The translations under genes and the position numbers were made by a program. A stretch of 64,000 nucleotides of DNA from JBBPZK01 sp965219175. GTDB lineage: Bacteria; Actinomycetota; Rubrobacteria; Rubrobacterales; Rubrobacteraceae. Numbering within the stretch: position 1 is the first letter of the stretch; every line of letters starts with the position of its first letter. The notes under the pieces were generated by a model. The model ran no database searches. It had not been told where the DNA came from and saw only the letters and a program-made list of their open reading frames with translations. Shown piece by piece: positions 16,956 to 25,230 of the stretch. The stretch is from assembly GCA_965219175.1 (NCBI GenBank), contig CBDCNI010000001.1:2542001-2606000 (forward strand), written 5' to 3'.

Positions 16956-17158
16956 ATACTCCACCTCCTCCTTGTCCTCCGATTTTTGTGTATTTTTTGC
17001 TTGTATTTTAGCTGTCCTCTACCGTGCCGCGCATCGGCCCATTGGAGGATAATTTCCTTTCCTGAATGGGTCGCGGCTGGCCGTTCGTAGAATTGACAGG
17101 CTCCCCGGACACGAGGAAGATATAGTTTTGCCAAAAGCGATGATCGGAGCGTGGCATC

Positions 17159-18697
17159 ATGTGTGGCATTATCGGCGCCTACGGAGGGCTCGACCCGGAG
17201 ATCGGCGGTCGGATGCTGGACCGTCTCGTCCATCGCGGTCCCGACGACGAAGGGACGGTAGTAGTCGGCGGGAACTGGCTCGGCCACCGGCGGCTCTCGA
17301 TCGTGGACGTTAGCGGTGGTCATCAGCCGCTCGTCGTGGACGGCAGCGGCGGAAAGCTCTTCCTCGTCGGCAACGGCGAAGTCTACAACCACGAGGAGAT
17401 CCGCCAGACACTCTCAGACGGGGACCTCTCCACCCGCTCGGACAACGAGGTTGCCCTGAGGCTCGTCGCCGAACGCGGCCCGGAAGCCCTCTCGGAGCTT
17501 CTCGGCATGTACGCGTTCCTGATCTCCGGCGAAGACGGAACGTTCATAGCCGCCCGAGACCCGGTAGGCATAAAGCCCCTGTACTGGGCGCGCCGCGACG
17601 GCCTCGCGCGCTTCGCCTCCGAGATGCGAGCCTTCGACGAAGACTGGCAGCCGCTCGTTGAGTCCTTTCCTCCAGGCCACTACTGGACCCCCGAAGAAGG
17701 TCTCGTCCGCTTCGGCTACGCTGTCCCGCGAGACGAAGAAAAGCTGCAACAGTTTGACGGCCCGAGCGAGCCCGGAGCCGAGATACCCGAAGATATCCTG
17801 GACCTCGTCCGCGAGCGCCTCATACAGACCGTCGGGCGGCAGATGATGGGCGACGTGCCGGTCGGCGTCTTCCTCTCCGGCGGCCTCGATTCGAGCCTCG
17901 TCGCCGCCATAGCCGCGGACTGGTACCGGGAACGCGGCGAGAAGCTAAAGACCTTCGCCGTCGGGCTCGAAGATTCGCCGGACCTCCTCGCCGCCCGCGC
18001 CGTCGCCGAGCACCTGGGTACCGAGCACCACGAGAGCATCTACACGGCGGAAGATGCTGTTAGCGTGCTGCCAAAGGTCGTGCGAACCATAGAGAGCTTT
18101 GATCCTTCGCTCGTCAGGAGCGCTGTCCCGAACTACATCCTGGCCGGGTTCACGGCCAAACACGTCAAAGTAGTGCTAACGGGAGAAGGGGCGGATGAGA
18201 TTTTCGCGGGCTACGATTACCTGGGGGATTTTCACACCGAAGAAGACCTTCACACCGAGCTGGTTCGAACCGTCGAAGGCCTGCACGACCTGAACCTCCA
18301 GCGATGCGACCGCGTCACGATGGCCCACGGCCTAGAGGCCAGGGTCCCGTTTCTGGAACTAGACATGATCGAACTGGGTCTCGCTCTTCCAGCCGGCTGG
18401 AAACTAGCTGGAGAAGACCAACCGGAGAAACGACTCCTCCGACAGGCGTTCGACGGCTGGCTCCCGGACGATTTCCTCTGGCGCAAGAAAGCCCAATTCG
18501 GAGACGGCTCCGGCGCAGCCTCGGTCCTCAAGCAGAACATGGAAGAAAGCGTCACCGAAAAAGACTTCGAGCGCGAGCGGGACGAGGTAGAGCCTCCGCT
18601 ACGCACCCGCGAAGAACTCGCTTACTATCGCATCTTCGCAGAACATTTAGGAGAGGTGCGCCCGAAGCATACCGTCGGACGCTTCGCCACGGCGTAG
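17159..18697 (+). CDS. asnB: Asparagine synthetase, glutamine-hydrolysing
   Basis: A 512-aa amidotransferase. It starts MCGIIGAYGG, so Cys2 is freed as the N-terminal nucleophile of the class II glutaminase domain (about 1-190), with RGPDDEG and NGEVYNHEEIR. The synthetase domain has the PP-loop VFLSGGLDSSLVAAIA (about residue 240), LTGEGADEIFAGYDYL, and LEARVPFLELDM. It makes asparagine from aspartate, glutamine and ATP. It is somewhat shorter than the 554-aa E. coli AsnB, mainly at the C-terminus, but no catalytic segment is missing. It stands alone between two intergenic gaps. Confidence 0.94.
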   Translation: MCGIIGAYGGLDPEIGGRMLDRLVHRGPDDEGTVVVGGNWLGHRRLSIVDVSGGHQPLVVDGSGGKLFLVGNGEVYNHEEIRQTLSDGDLSTRSDNEVALRLVAERGPEALSELLGMYAFLISGEDGTFIAARDPVGIKPLYWARRDGLARFASEMRAFDEDWQPLVESFPPGHYWTPEEGLVRFGYAVPRDEEKLQQFDGPSEPGAEIPEDILDLVRERLIQTVGRQMMGDVPVGVFLSGGLDSSLVAAIAADWYRERGEKLKTFAVGLEDSPDLLAARAVAEHLGTEHHESIYTAEDAVSVLPKVVRTIESFDPSLVRSAVPNYILAGFTAKHVKVVLTGEGADEIFAGYDYLGDFHTEEDLHTELVRTVEGLHDLNLQRCDRVTMAHGLEARVPFLELDMIELGLALPAGWKLAGEDQPEKRLLRQAFDGWLPDDFLWRKKAQFGDGSGAASVLKQNMEESVTEKDFERERDEVEPPLRTREELAYYRIFAEHLGEVRPKHTVGRFATA

Positions 18698-18931
18698 GTT
18701 GACAAACCCTTGTGGAAGACGAAGTCCAAACTAAAAGAATCTGCTCATCCACCAGAGATTCCGAAGCTGTTTGATCCAAACCTTGTTGCTCTCCAAGAGG
18801 TGTAGGGATCTTACTCGGTTGGTATGAATGAGATGCTGGGAGCTTGAGCATTAGAAGCTCTACGGAGCCCGTCTCGAAGGTCGGGCCGGCTCCAGGCGGC
18901 AGTGTCACCCACCCACAACAGGAAGGACGTC

Positions 18932-19900
18932 ATGAAGATAGGTTACAAGTTGATCGCAGAGGCTTTTTCGCCCCAAGAGATGGTGCGTCAGGCGGTGCGA
19001 GCCGAGGAGGCGGGTTTTGACTTCGTCGAGATCAGCGACCACTTCCACCCCTGGTTCGATAGCCAGGGTCACTCCGGCTTCGCCTGGTCGATGCTCGCCG
19101 CAGCCGCCGCGCGCACCGAGTCGATCGAACTCGCCACGGGCGTTACCTGCCCTTTCATCAGATACCATCCGGCTGTGATCGCCCAAGCGGCTGCCACGAC
19201 CGCCCTGCTCTCCGACGGACGCTTTACCCTGGGCGTCGGCGCAGGCGAGCGCCTGAACGAGCACGTCGTCGGTCGCGGCTGGCCGGCGGTTGGCGTGCGC
19301 CACGAGATGTTCCGGGAGTCACTGGAGATAATAAAGCTGCTGTGGTCGGGCGGTTACCACTCCTACGAAGGCAAGCACCTCACGCTCGAGGACGCGCGGG
19401 TATTCGACCTGCCGGAGACGCCGCCCCGCATCGCGGTGGCGAGCGGCGGACCCGTGTCGGCCCGGATCGCCGCCGAACTCGGCGACGCAATCTTCGCCAC
19501 GGAACCCAGACCAGATCTGACAAACGCATACGCCAAAGCCGGCGGAGACGGACCGAAGTACGCGGAGATACCACTCTCCTGGGCCCCGGACGAGGCGACC
19601 GCCGTAAAGTCGGCCCGCGAGAAGTTCCGCTTCGGCGTCACCGGCTGGAAGGTCCAGTCCGAGCTACCAAACCCGGTCAACTTCGAGGCCGCCACGGCGT
19701 TCGTCACAGAGGATGACATGAACCAAACTTTCGGCTGCGGCCCGGACGCCGCCCGTCACCTCGCCGTCGCCCAACAATTCGTCGACGCCGGCTTCGACCA
19801 CCTCGCCCTGATAAACGCCGGCCCAGACCCGGAAGGTTTCTTCGACTTCTTCGCTTCGGAACTGGACGAGCCGATACGGAAGCTAACCTCGTCTAACTGA
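18932..19900 (+). CDS. F420-dependent LLM-class oxidoreductase (TIGR03557 type)
   Basis: A 322-aa luciferase-like TIM-barrel protein. ATG 18932 has AGGAAGG 5 nt upstream; an earlier in-frame start at 18902 lacks one. Characteristic segments are KIGYKLIAEAFSPQEMVRQ, EISDHFHPWFD, ELATGVTCPFIRYHPAVIAQAAAT and LGVGAGERLNEHVVGRGWP. These match the group next to F420-dependent glucose-6-phosphate dehydrogenase, though many members have no proven substrate. If the cofactor call is right, the organism makes F420, in line with an actinobacterium. Confidence 0.88.
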   Translation: MKIGYKLIAEAFSPQEMVRQAVRAEEAGFDFVEISDHFHPWFDSQGHSGFAWSMLAAAAARTESIELATGVTCPFIRYHPAVIAQAAATTALLSDGRFTLGVGAGERLNEHVVGRGWPAVGVRHEMFRESLEIIKLLWSGGYHSYEGKHLTLEDARVFDLPETPPRIAVASGGPVSARIAAELGDAIFATEPRPDLTNAYAKAGGDGPKYAEIPLSWAPDEATAVKSAREKFRFGVTGWKVQSELPNPVNFEAATAFVTEDDMNQTFGCGPDAARHLAVAQQFVDAGFDHLALINAGPDPEGFFDFFASELDEPIRKLTSSN

Positions 19901-19927
19901 ACCCTCGCGCAAAGCGCCTGTCCGAAG

Positions 19928-20719
19928 CTATGAGTAGTATTCCGGCGCTTTCTTGAACTTGGGCCACTCCTCCGGGTCGTGGCCCGTCACCAAGGTGGCG
20001 TCGAGGGCTTCCACGGTGCGCCGGACCTTGCGCGTGGAGTCGGCGACATCGGCGGCGGAGTGGATCAGACCGGGCAAAGCTGTCTCATTGTAGTGGTCCA
20101 TTGTGTAACACGCATCGGCGGTCAACATCATTGGGCCTTCGCCTGGAAGGTCTACGACGAGCGAGGTATGTCCGGGGGCGTGTCCGGGGGTGAAGAGCGT
20201 TTTGATGATCCCGTCGCCGAATATATCGTAGCCGTCGTCGTGTTCGCCGTCGAGGTAGAGCCAGCTCACGTCACGGTCGAAGTCCGGACGGATGTAGGCT
20301 GGTTTCTGGAACCAGTCGGGAGTATAGGCGTACTGTAGCTCCCGGCGCTGCACGACGTACTCGGCGTTCGGGAAGTGACCGATTGCCCCGGAGTGGTCGA
20401 GGTGCAGGTGGGACTGGACGACATAGCGAATAGAAGCTGGGTCGACGTCCAGCCGCTCCAGTTGGTTAAGGACGAAGTCGTCCTCGCTCATTACCGGTTC
20501 GTAGGCGTCTGTGACGGCTCCCCAGTGGCCGCGGGCGTCCTGGGCAACTTCGAGGGCGTTGCCGCCGTCGTAGAGGACGTTGCCCCTGGGGTGCGTTATT
20601 AGGAAAAAAGGAACGGGGATTTCATAAGGGTCCCCGAGCCCCTGATTCATCTTAATAAACTGCACCTGAGTCTTTAGACTCCCGCACTCCATCATATACA
20701 GTCGCAGATCGTCGGCCAT
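19928..20719 (-). CDS. Metallo-beta-lactamase-fold hydrolase, AHL-lactonase-like
   Basis: A 263-aa two-metal hydrolase. The metal ligands are in SHLHLDHSGAIGHF (HxHxDH), FTPGHAPGHTS, LTADACY and VTGHDPEEW. The overall pattern, including MMECGSLKTQ near the start and VVQRRELQYAYTPDW, resembles the AttM/BlcC/AiiA branch of N-acyl-homoserine or gamma-butyrolactone lactonases. Actinobacteria use gamma-butyrolactone signals, so a lactone substrate is plausible, but generic lactone metabolism is equally possible. ATG 20719 has AGGGAGA 4 nt upstream. The intergenic gap from the iron-dependent dehydrogenase carries repeat copy B. Confidence 0.82.
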   Translation of the reverse strand: MADDLRLYMMECGSLKTQVQFIKMNQGLGDPYEIPVPFFLITHPRGNVLYDGGNALEVAQDARGHWGAVTDAYEPVMSEDDFVLNQLERLDVDPASIRYVVQSHLHLDHSGAIGHFPNAEYVVQRRELQYAYTPDWFQKPAYIRPDFDRDVSWLYLDGEHDDGYDIFGDGIIKTLFTPGHAPGHTSLVVDLPGEGPMMLTADACYTMDHYNETALPGLIHSAADVADSTRKVRRTVEALDATLVTGHDPEEWPKFKKAPEYYS

Positions 20720-20756
20720 TGTTTCTCCCTCTCTTTAAGAAGCTCGTCAGCACTTC

Positions 20757-20792
20757 AGCTAGTCAGCGCTTCAGCTTTTTTGCTGACTAGCT
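20757..20792. repeat. Inverted repeat forming a hairpin in the repeat B region
   Basis: AGCTAGTCAGC (20757-20767) and GCTGACTAGCT (20782-20792) are perfect 11-bp inverted copies with a 14-nt loop containing six T. The right arm is the first 11 bp of the 51-bp repeat copy B. In the transcript between the two minus-strand genes it would fold as a stable stem. Confidence 0.7.
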
Positions 20793-20832
20793 GAGAGCCG
20801 CCGGAGGCGGCGCGCTGACAAGCTGACTAGCT
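20782..20832. repeat. Dispersed 51-bp repeat, copy B
   Basis: This begins GCTGACTAGCTGAGAGC and ends AGCTGACTAGCT, and contains a nested hairpin GCCGCC-gga-GGCGGC (20797-20811). It matches copy A at 4908-4958 at about 45 of 51 positions. It lies 4 nt from the stop of the iron-dependent dehydrogenase gene, the same position relative to a gene end as copy A. Confidence 0.75.
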
Positions 20833-20836
20833 CTAT

Positions 20837-22123
20837 TTACCAGTTCTCCATCGACTCGCGGAGTATGTTCGCGAGGTCTTCCTCCGTCGTTTCGCGGGGG
20901 GCGCCAACGAGCAGGCGTTGCTGCTTCATGGCTCCTTCGACGAGTTGGTCTATGTCGTTCTCGTCGTAGCCTAGTTCCCGGACGCCGCTAGGGGATCCGA
21001 CGTCTTTCATCAGCCCTACGAGGATCTCCGGCAACGTGTTCTCGTCCGCTTTCTCGATCCTCTTTCCGGCGAGCAACTCCGCGACCTGCCGGTGGCGTTC
21101 GGGTTGGGACTCGTAGGTAAAGCGGAAGGCTGCCGGCGCCGTGACGATCACCGACCAGCCGTGTGGCACGTAGGGATGATCTACTTCGTAGCCGGGTGGC
21201 TGGTACTCGTGCTTGAGGCTTGCTATCGGGTAGGCGCAGGCGTGCGGGATATGGACCCCCGCAGAACCGAAGCCGATCCCGGCGAGCGAAGCGCCGAGCA
21301 TCATCGCGCCGCGCGCCTCGACGTCCTCGCCGTTCTCGACAGCCCGCCGAAGGTACTTGCCGCCGTATTCGAGCGCCTTCCCCGACCACATGTCCGCTAT
21401 CGGGTTCGCCCCCTGGTAGGGTGGACGGTCTCCGGGAGAGTCGACCTTCGGGCGCTCGTCGTAGGGTTTTGAGAGATAGGATTCAGCGGCGTGGCAGACT
21501 ACATCAAGGCCGCAGGAGGAGGTGACCCCGGAAGGCAGGCTCATGGTGAGGAGCGGGTCCACTACGCCCCGGTCCGGCCTCATGTACTGGTGCGAGATCC
21601 CCGTTTTCACTTTCTGATCCGGGATGTCCAGGATCGCAACGGTCGTCGCCTCGGCTCCTGTCCCGGAAGTAGTCGGGATGGCGAGTAGCGGCTTCAGGGG
21701 TGAGGGTGGTTTCTTGCCGCCGCCCACGGGCGGGTTTACGTACTCGATGATCTCACCGCCGTGCGTCGCTATGAGGTTGCTCACCTTCGCCGTGTCTATG
21801 CTGGATCCACCACCGACAGCCACAAAGCCGTCGAAGTTCCCTTCAACAGCGAAGTCCGCCGCCGCCTGGAAAGAGTCAGCCGTCGGCTCCACCCGTGAGC
21901 GGTCCCAGACCTCGACCTCTATCCCCTCGGCTTCGATCAACTCCTGAATATGCCCCGTTATGTTCGTCTTGACCACGCCAGGATCTGATACGAGCATCAC
22001 CCTTTTCACACCCATACGCTTGAGCTCCCAGCCCGCCTCCTCCGAAGCGCCTGGACCATACTTCAGAGGCGTCGCCTCCATCGTAAAGATAGTCTCATGG
22101 TTGGAATTTCCGTTGCCCTGCAC
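20837..22123 (-). CDS. Iron-containing alcohol dehydrogenase, hydroxyacid-oxoacid transhydrogenase-like
   Basis: A 428-aa protein when begun at GTG 22123, which has GGGG 5 nt upstream and gives an N-terminus leading into ETIFTMEATPLKYGPGA. Longer readings to 22195 are Arg-rich and unlikely. The NAD-binding GGGSSIDTAK and the metal ligands in CGLDVVCHAAESYL and GVHIPHACAYPIASLKHEY, with DHPYVPHG, follow the ADHFE1 subgroup. That enzyme moves hydride between 4-hydroxybutyrate or L-3-hydroxybutyrate and 2-oxoglutarate. With the lactonase-like neighbour, gamma-butyrolactone to 4-hydroxybutyrate to succinic semialdehyde would make a coherent path; that is inference. Confidence 0.85.
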   Translation of the reverse strand: MQGNGNSNHETIFTMEATPLKYGPGASEEAGWELKRMGVKRVMLVSDPGVVKTNITGHIQELIEAEGIEVEVWDRSRVEPTADSFQAAADFAVEGNFDGFVAVGGGSSIDTAKVSNLIATHGGEIIEYVNPPVGGGKKPPSPLKPLLAIPTTSGTGAEATTVAILDIPDQKVKTGISHQYMRPDRGVVDPLLTMSLPSGVTSSCGLDVVCHAAESYLSKPYDERPKVDSPGDRPPYQGANPIADMWSGKALEYGGKYLRRAVENGEDVEARGAMMLGASLAGIGFGSAGVHIPHACAYPIASLKHEYQPPGYEVDHPYVPHGWSVIVTAPAAFRFTYESQPERHRQVAELLAGKRIEKADENTLPEILVGLMKDVGSPSGVRELGYDENDIDQLVEGAMKQQRLLVGAPRETTEEDLANILRESMENW

Positions 22124-22213
22124 CGCAACCCCTTTCCCTCTCGGTCGCTCCCGTCCCCGAAATGTAGATACACGACCAATATATCCCCGCCGCAAATCAG
22201 CGGCAAGCGGAAG

Positions 22214-24319
22214 CTACCCGAAGTCGAGCTTTACGCGGTGATCCTCACCGAAGGTTAGCGAGGCGGAGAATGATTTGCCGGCTTTGCTCTTGAAACCCTT
22301 GAGATTGCCGGTCTCGCCCCGTTCGAGGAGCTGCCGGGCCTGCGCGGCGCTGACTTTCTTACCAGCGACGGTCTTCCAGATCGCAAACTTACAGCCGCTG
22401 CTCTTCCAGGCCGAGCACCCGTAAGCCTTCTTCGTCTCGACGACCGGAGACCCGCACTTGGGACAAGCCCCGAGCGGTTCGCGGCTCAGGGTGGTTGTCG
22501 GAGAGGCGACCTTCTCTCCCTCCATGCCGCGCACCCCTTCGACCACGGAAGCGGCGAATCCTTCTATCTCCTCCATAAAGCTTTCGCGCCGCTCTGCGCC
22601 TCGCTCCATCTCGGCTAGACGTTCCTCCCAGCGGGCCGTCAATTCCGGGGAGGCGAGCGGACTTTCACCGAGCAAACGGATCAAAGCGCGACCTTTCTCC
22701 GTTGGGACAAGCGCTTTTTTCTGCCTTTCGAGGTAGCCGACCTTGATGAGCCGCTCGATGGTCGCCGCCCGCGTGGCAGGAGTCCCGAGCCCGGAGTCCT
22801 TCATGGTCTGCCGCAACTCCTCGTCCTCGACGAGCTTCCCGGCCGTCTCCATCGCCCCGAGCAAAGCAGACTCCGAGTAACGCGGCGGCGGCTTTGTCTC
22901 CCCCTCCTTGAACGCCGCTTTCACGACGGCCCACTCCTGGCCCCGCTCTATCTCAGGCAAGATCGGCGGCTCTTTCTCCTTCTTACCGCCGATGCCTTCC
23001 GGGTAGAGCCTGCGCCACCCAGCCTCCAACACTATCCGTCCCCGCGAGAGGAAAGTTTCGCCCCGCACCACGGTCACGACGGTCGTGTTCATGAACCGGG
23101 CGGTCGGGAAGAAGACCGACAGGAAGCGACGCGAGACCAGATCGTAGACCTTCGCCTCGTCCGGCGGCAGCCCTCCGGAAGACTTCTTGCCGGTCGGGAT
23201 GATGGCGTGGTGGTCGGTGACTTTGGCGTCGTCCACTATGCGTTTGCTGATCGGCAACTTCGGCAGGTCGAGAAGCTCTTTGGCGAACGGCGCGAGGTCC
23301 GGGAGGGCTTCGACTGCGGCGACGCGCTTCTTTAACGTCGGGACCATATCTTTGGAGAGGTAGCGGCTGGAGGTGCGCGGGTAGGTGACGAGCTTCCGCT
23401 CCTCGTAGAGCGCCTGGGCGGCCCGCAGAGTCCGGTCGGCGGTAAAGCCGAACTTCGCGTTGGCGTTGCGCTGAAGCTCTGTCAGGTCGTAGAGCAGCGG
23501 CGGCTTCTCGGAAGTCTCTTTTTTCTGTACCTTCTCTACCGTGCCGGTCCCGCCCCGGACTTTTTCCACAATCTCCTCGGCTGTCTCCTTCTCCGGCAGT
23601 CGTCCCTGTTTCCCCTCAAACCAGAGGCCATCGTAGGTCGCGCCGTCGCGGGCGAACCGGGCGTGGACGGTCCAGAACTTCTCGGGGACGAAGACCTCTA
23701 TCTCCCGCTCACGTTCGACGATCAGCTTTAGGGTCGGGGTCTGGACGCGGCCGACGGAGAGGACGTTACCGGGCCGTCCGAAGCGGATGGAGTAGGCGCG
23801 GGTCGCGTTCATACCGACGATCCAATCAGCCTCGCTCCGGCTGCGCGCGGCGTCTTCGAGCGGTTTCATGCTCCCTCCATCGCGCAAGGAAGCGAAACCG
23901 TCCTGGATGGCCTCCGGGGTTAGGGAGGAGACCCAGAGGCGTCGGACGGGTTTCTTGCAACCGGAGAGGCCGTAGAGGTAGGCGAAGATCAACTCTCCCT
24001 CCCTCCCAGCGTCGCAGGCGTTGACGACTTCGGTCACGGAAGGGTCCCTCATGAGCCTCTTGACCACGGCGAACTGGTCTCTGGTCCTGGGACTAACCTG
24101 GACCTTGAACCTCTCGGGGAGTATCGGCAAGCTCTCCAGACGCCACCTCTTGTACTCCTCGCCGTAGGCGTCCGGGGGCGCCAGCTCCGCCAGATGCCCG
24201 AGCGCCCAGGTGGAGATCCAACCACTTCCGGTCAGGGCTCCTTTTTCCCGGCGGTGCGTCCCGAGGGCGCCCGCTATGTCCCGTCCAACCGACGGTTTTT
24301 CCGCGACGATCAACCTCAT
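22214..24319 (-). CDS. topB: DNA topoisomerase III (type IA)
   Basis: A 701-aa topoisomerase. The TOPRIM domain begins MRLIVAEKPSVGRDIAGALG and includes NACDAGREGELIFAY (DxD-type acidic cluster). The active-site Tyr is in KLVTYPRTSSRYLSKDM, about residue 310-320. The C-terminal tail has a Topo-type zinc element (CPKCGSPVV ... YGCSAWKSSGCKFAIWK) and a final repeat-like domain. The decatenating TopB family is usually 650-730 aa, in agreement. ATG 24319 has no ribosome site; TATACT at 24326-24331 (minus strand) lies 6 nt upstream, so the message may be leaderless with the ATG at or next to +1. Confidence 0.93.
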   Translation of the reverse strand: MRLIVAEKPSVGRDIAGALGTHRREKGALTGSGWISTWALGHLAELAPPDAYGEEYKRWRLESLPILPERFKVQVSPRTRDQFAVVKRLMRDPSVTEVVNACDAGREGELIFAYLYGLSGCKKPVRRLWVSSLTPEAIQDGFASLRDGGSMKPLEDAARSRSEADWIVGMNATRAYSIRFGRPGNVLSVGRVQTPTLKLIVEREREIEVFVPEKFWTVHARFARDGATYDGLWFEGKQGRLPEKETAEEIVEKVRGGTGTVEKVQKKETSEKPPLLYDLTELQRNANAKFGFTADRTLRAAQALYEERKLVTYPRTSSRYLSKDMVPTLKKRVAAVEALPDLAPFAKELLDLPKLPISKRIVDDAKVTDHHAIIPTGKKSSGGLPPDEAKVYDLVSRRFLSVFFPTARFMNTTVVTVVRGETFLSRGRIVLEAGWRRLYPEGIGGKKEKEPPILPEIERGQEWAVVKAAFKEGETKPPPRYSESALLGAMETAGKLVEDEELRQTMKDSGLGTPATRAATIERLIKVGYLERQKKALVPTEKGRALIRLLGESPLASPELTARWEERLAEMERGAERRESFMEEIEGFAASVVEGVRGMEGEKVASPTTTLSREPLGACPKCGSPVVETKKAYGCSAWKSSGCKFAIWKTVAGKKVSAAQARQLLERGETGNLKGFKSKAGKSFSASLTFGEDHRVKLDFG

Positions 24320-24371
24320 ACCGGAAGTATAGGCTATGTCTCCCGGCTCCCCATCCTGTTCTTTACGTCCT

Positions 24372-25037
24372 TCAGAACTCGTGTAGCTCGCCGCCGAGCA
24401 TCTTGTTGTCGCTGGGGCCGGGGTTCCCGTCCGAGACCTCGTAAGTTATCCCGACTTTCGGGTAGCGTCCGGCGAACCGCGGCGCGTTCATGTCCGTCTG
24501 GATCCCGCCACTCTTCCCTATAGTAAAGGTACCGCCGCTGACGCGCCGACCGTCTTTGACGAACCACAGCTCGTAATACTGTCCGGTCTTGCAGGGAGGC
24601 AAACCCCACGCGTCGAGCTTCACCTTCATGTTTCCCCCGGAATCGTAGAGAAGGACTTTACCTCCTGCCTGCGCGGACGGACTCGGAGACCGGAGGGTGG
24701 CTGAGGCCACGGCATCCGGGCTGAAGAGCCCCGAGACGTACACGGTCGCGACCAGGGCGAAAGCAACGAGGAAGATGGCCGCTGCGGCGAGCGGCGCCAG
24801 GTTTCTCTTGCGCGGCGGCAACTGTCCCATGAACCTGGCCTTTAGCTCCCGAGGCGGACGCTCGGACATCCGTGCCAGCCCGGTCAAGCGCTCGTGAGCA
24901 TCCCTTAGCTCTCGTTCTTCCAGCCGGCATTCCTCACAGTGGCGCAGATGGTCCTCGACCTCCCGCTGCTCCTCCGGGCCGAGGGCGCCGAGCAGGTAGG
25001 GACCGAGAAGGTCGCGTACTCTGAGATGCTCATTCAT
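24372..25037 (-). CDS. Anti-sigma factor, zinc-finger/RskA type
   Basis: A 221-aa single-pass membrane protein. The N-terminal anti-sigma domain has the zinc motif HLRHCEECRLEE (H-x3-C-x2-C, about residues 31-38). One membrane helix, APLAAAAIFLVAFALVATVYVSGLF, lies at about residues 81-105. The outside part carries the RskA C-terminal pattern (YYELWFVKDGRRVSGGTFTIG). It should hold an ECF sigma factor at the membrane until proteolysis. The ATG at 25037 overlaps the end of the sigma gene by 8 nt, so the two are coupled. Because that sigma gene is interrupted, this protein may now have only a region-4 fragment to bind. Confidence 0.9.
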   Translation of the reverse strand: MNEHLRVRDLLGPYLLGALGPEEQREVEDHLRHCEECRLEERELRDAHERLTGLARMSERPPRELKARFMGQLPPRKRNLAPLAAAAIFLVAFALVATVYVSGLFSPDAVASATLRSPSPSAQAGGKVLLYDSGGNMKVKLDAWGLPPCKTGQYYELWFVKDGRRVSGGTFTIGKSGGIQTDMNAPRFAGRYPKVGITYEVSDGNPGPSDNKMLGGELHEF

Positions 25038-25230
25038 CCCGGTTATATTGCTCTTCGTCGTGGTTCATTCTCTCGCGCAAGACCCGGAGCGCGGCGGTGG
25101 TCCTGCTCTTTACCGTCCCGAGGGGCGTCTTCGTGCGGTGCGCTATCTCGCGCTGGGAGAGTCCTTCCATGTAAGCCAGGTTCAGGACTTCCCGGTGTAT
25201 CGGAGAAAGTTTATAAAGAGCGGCGTTTAG
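25030..25230 (-). pseudogene. ECF sigma factor, 3' part (region 4), cut off by an IS element
   Basis: The 3' remnant encodes NAALYKLSPIHREVLNLAYMEGLSQREIAHRTKTPLGTVKSR, a complete sigma region 4 with its helix-turn-helix, and ends DE at TGA 25030. Region 2 is 957 bp away beyond the insertion at 26185-26670. The open frame extends rightwards into the IS to an ATG at 25368, so a hybrid of 46 IS-encoded residues plus region 4 could in principle be made. Without region 2 it cannot bind core RNA polymerase normally. It overlaps the anti-sigma gene by 8 nt. Confidence 0.88.

Noticed and set aside
17093..17126. TTGACA and TATAGT upstream of asnB as a promoter
   Set aside because: Each hexamer is good, but they are 22 nt apart, too far for a sigma-70-type promoter; no better-spaced pair was found.
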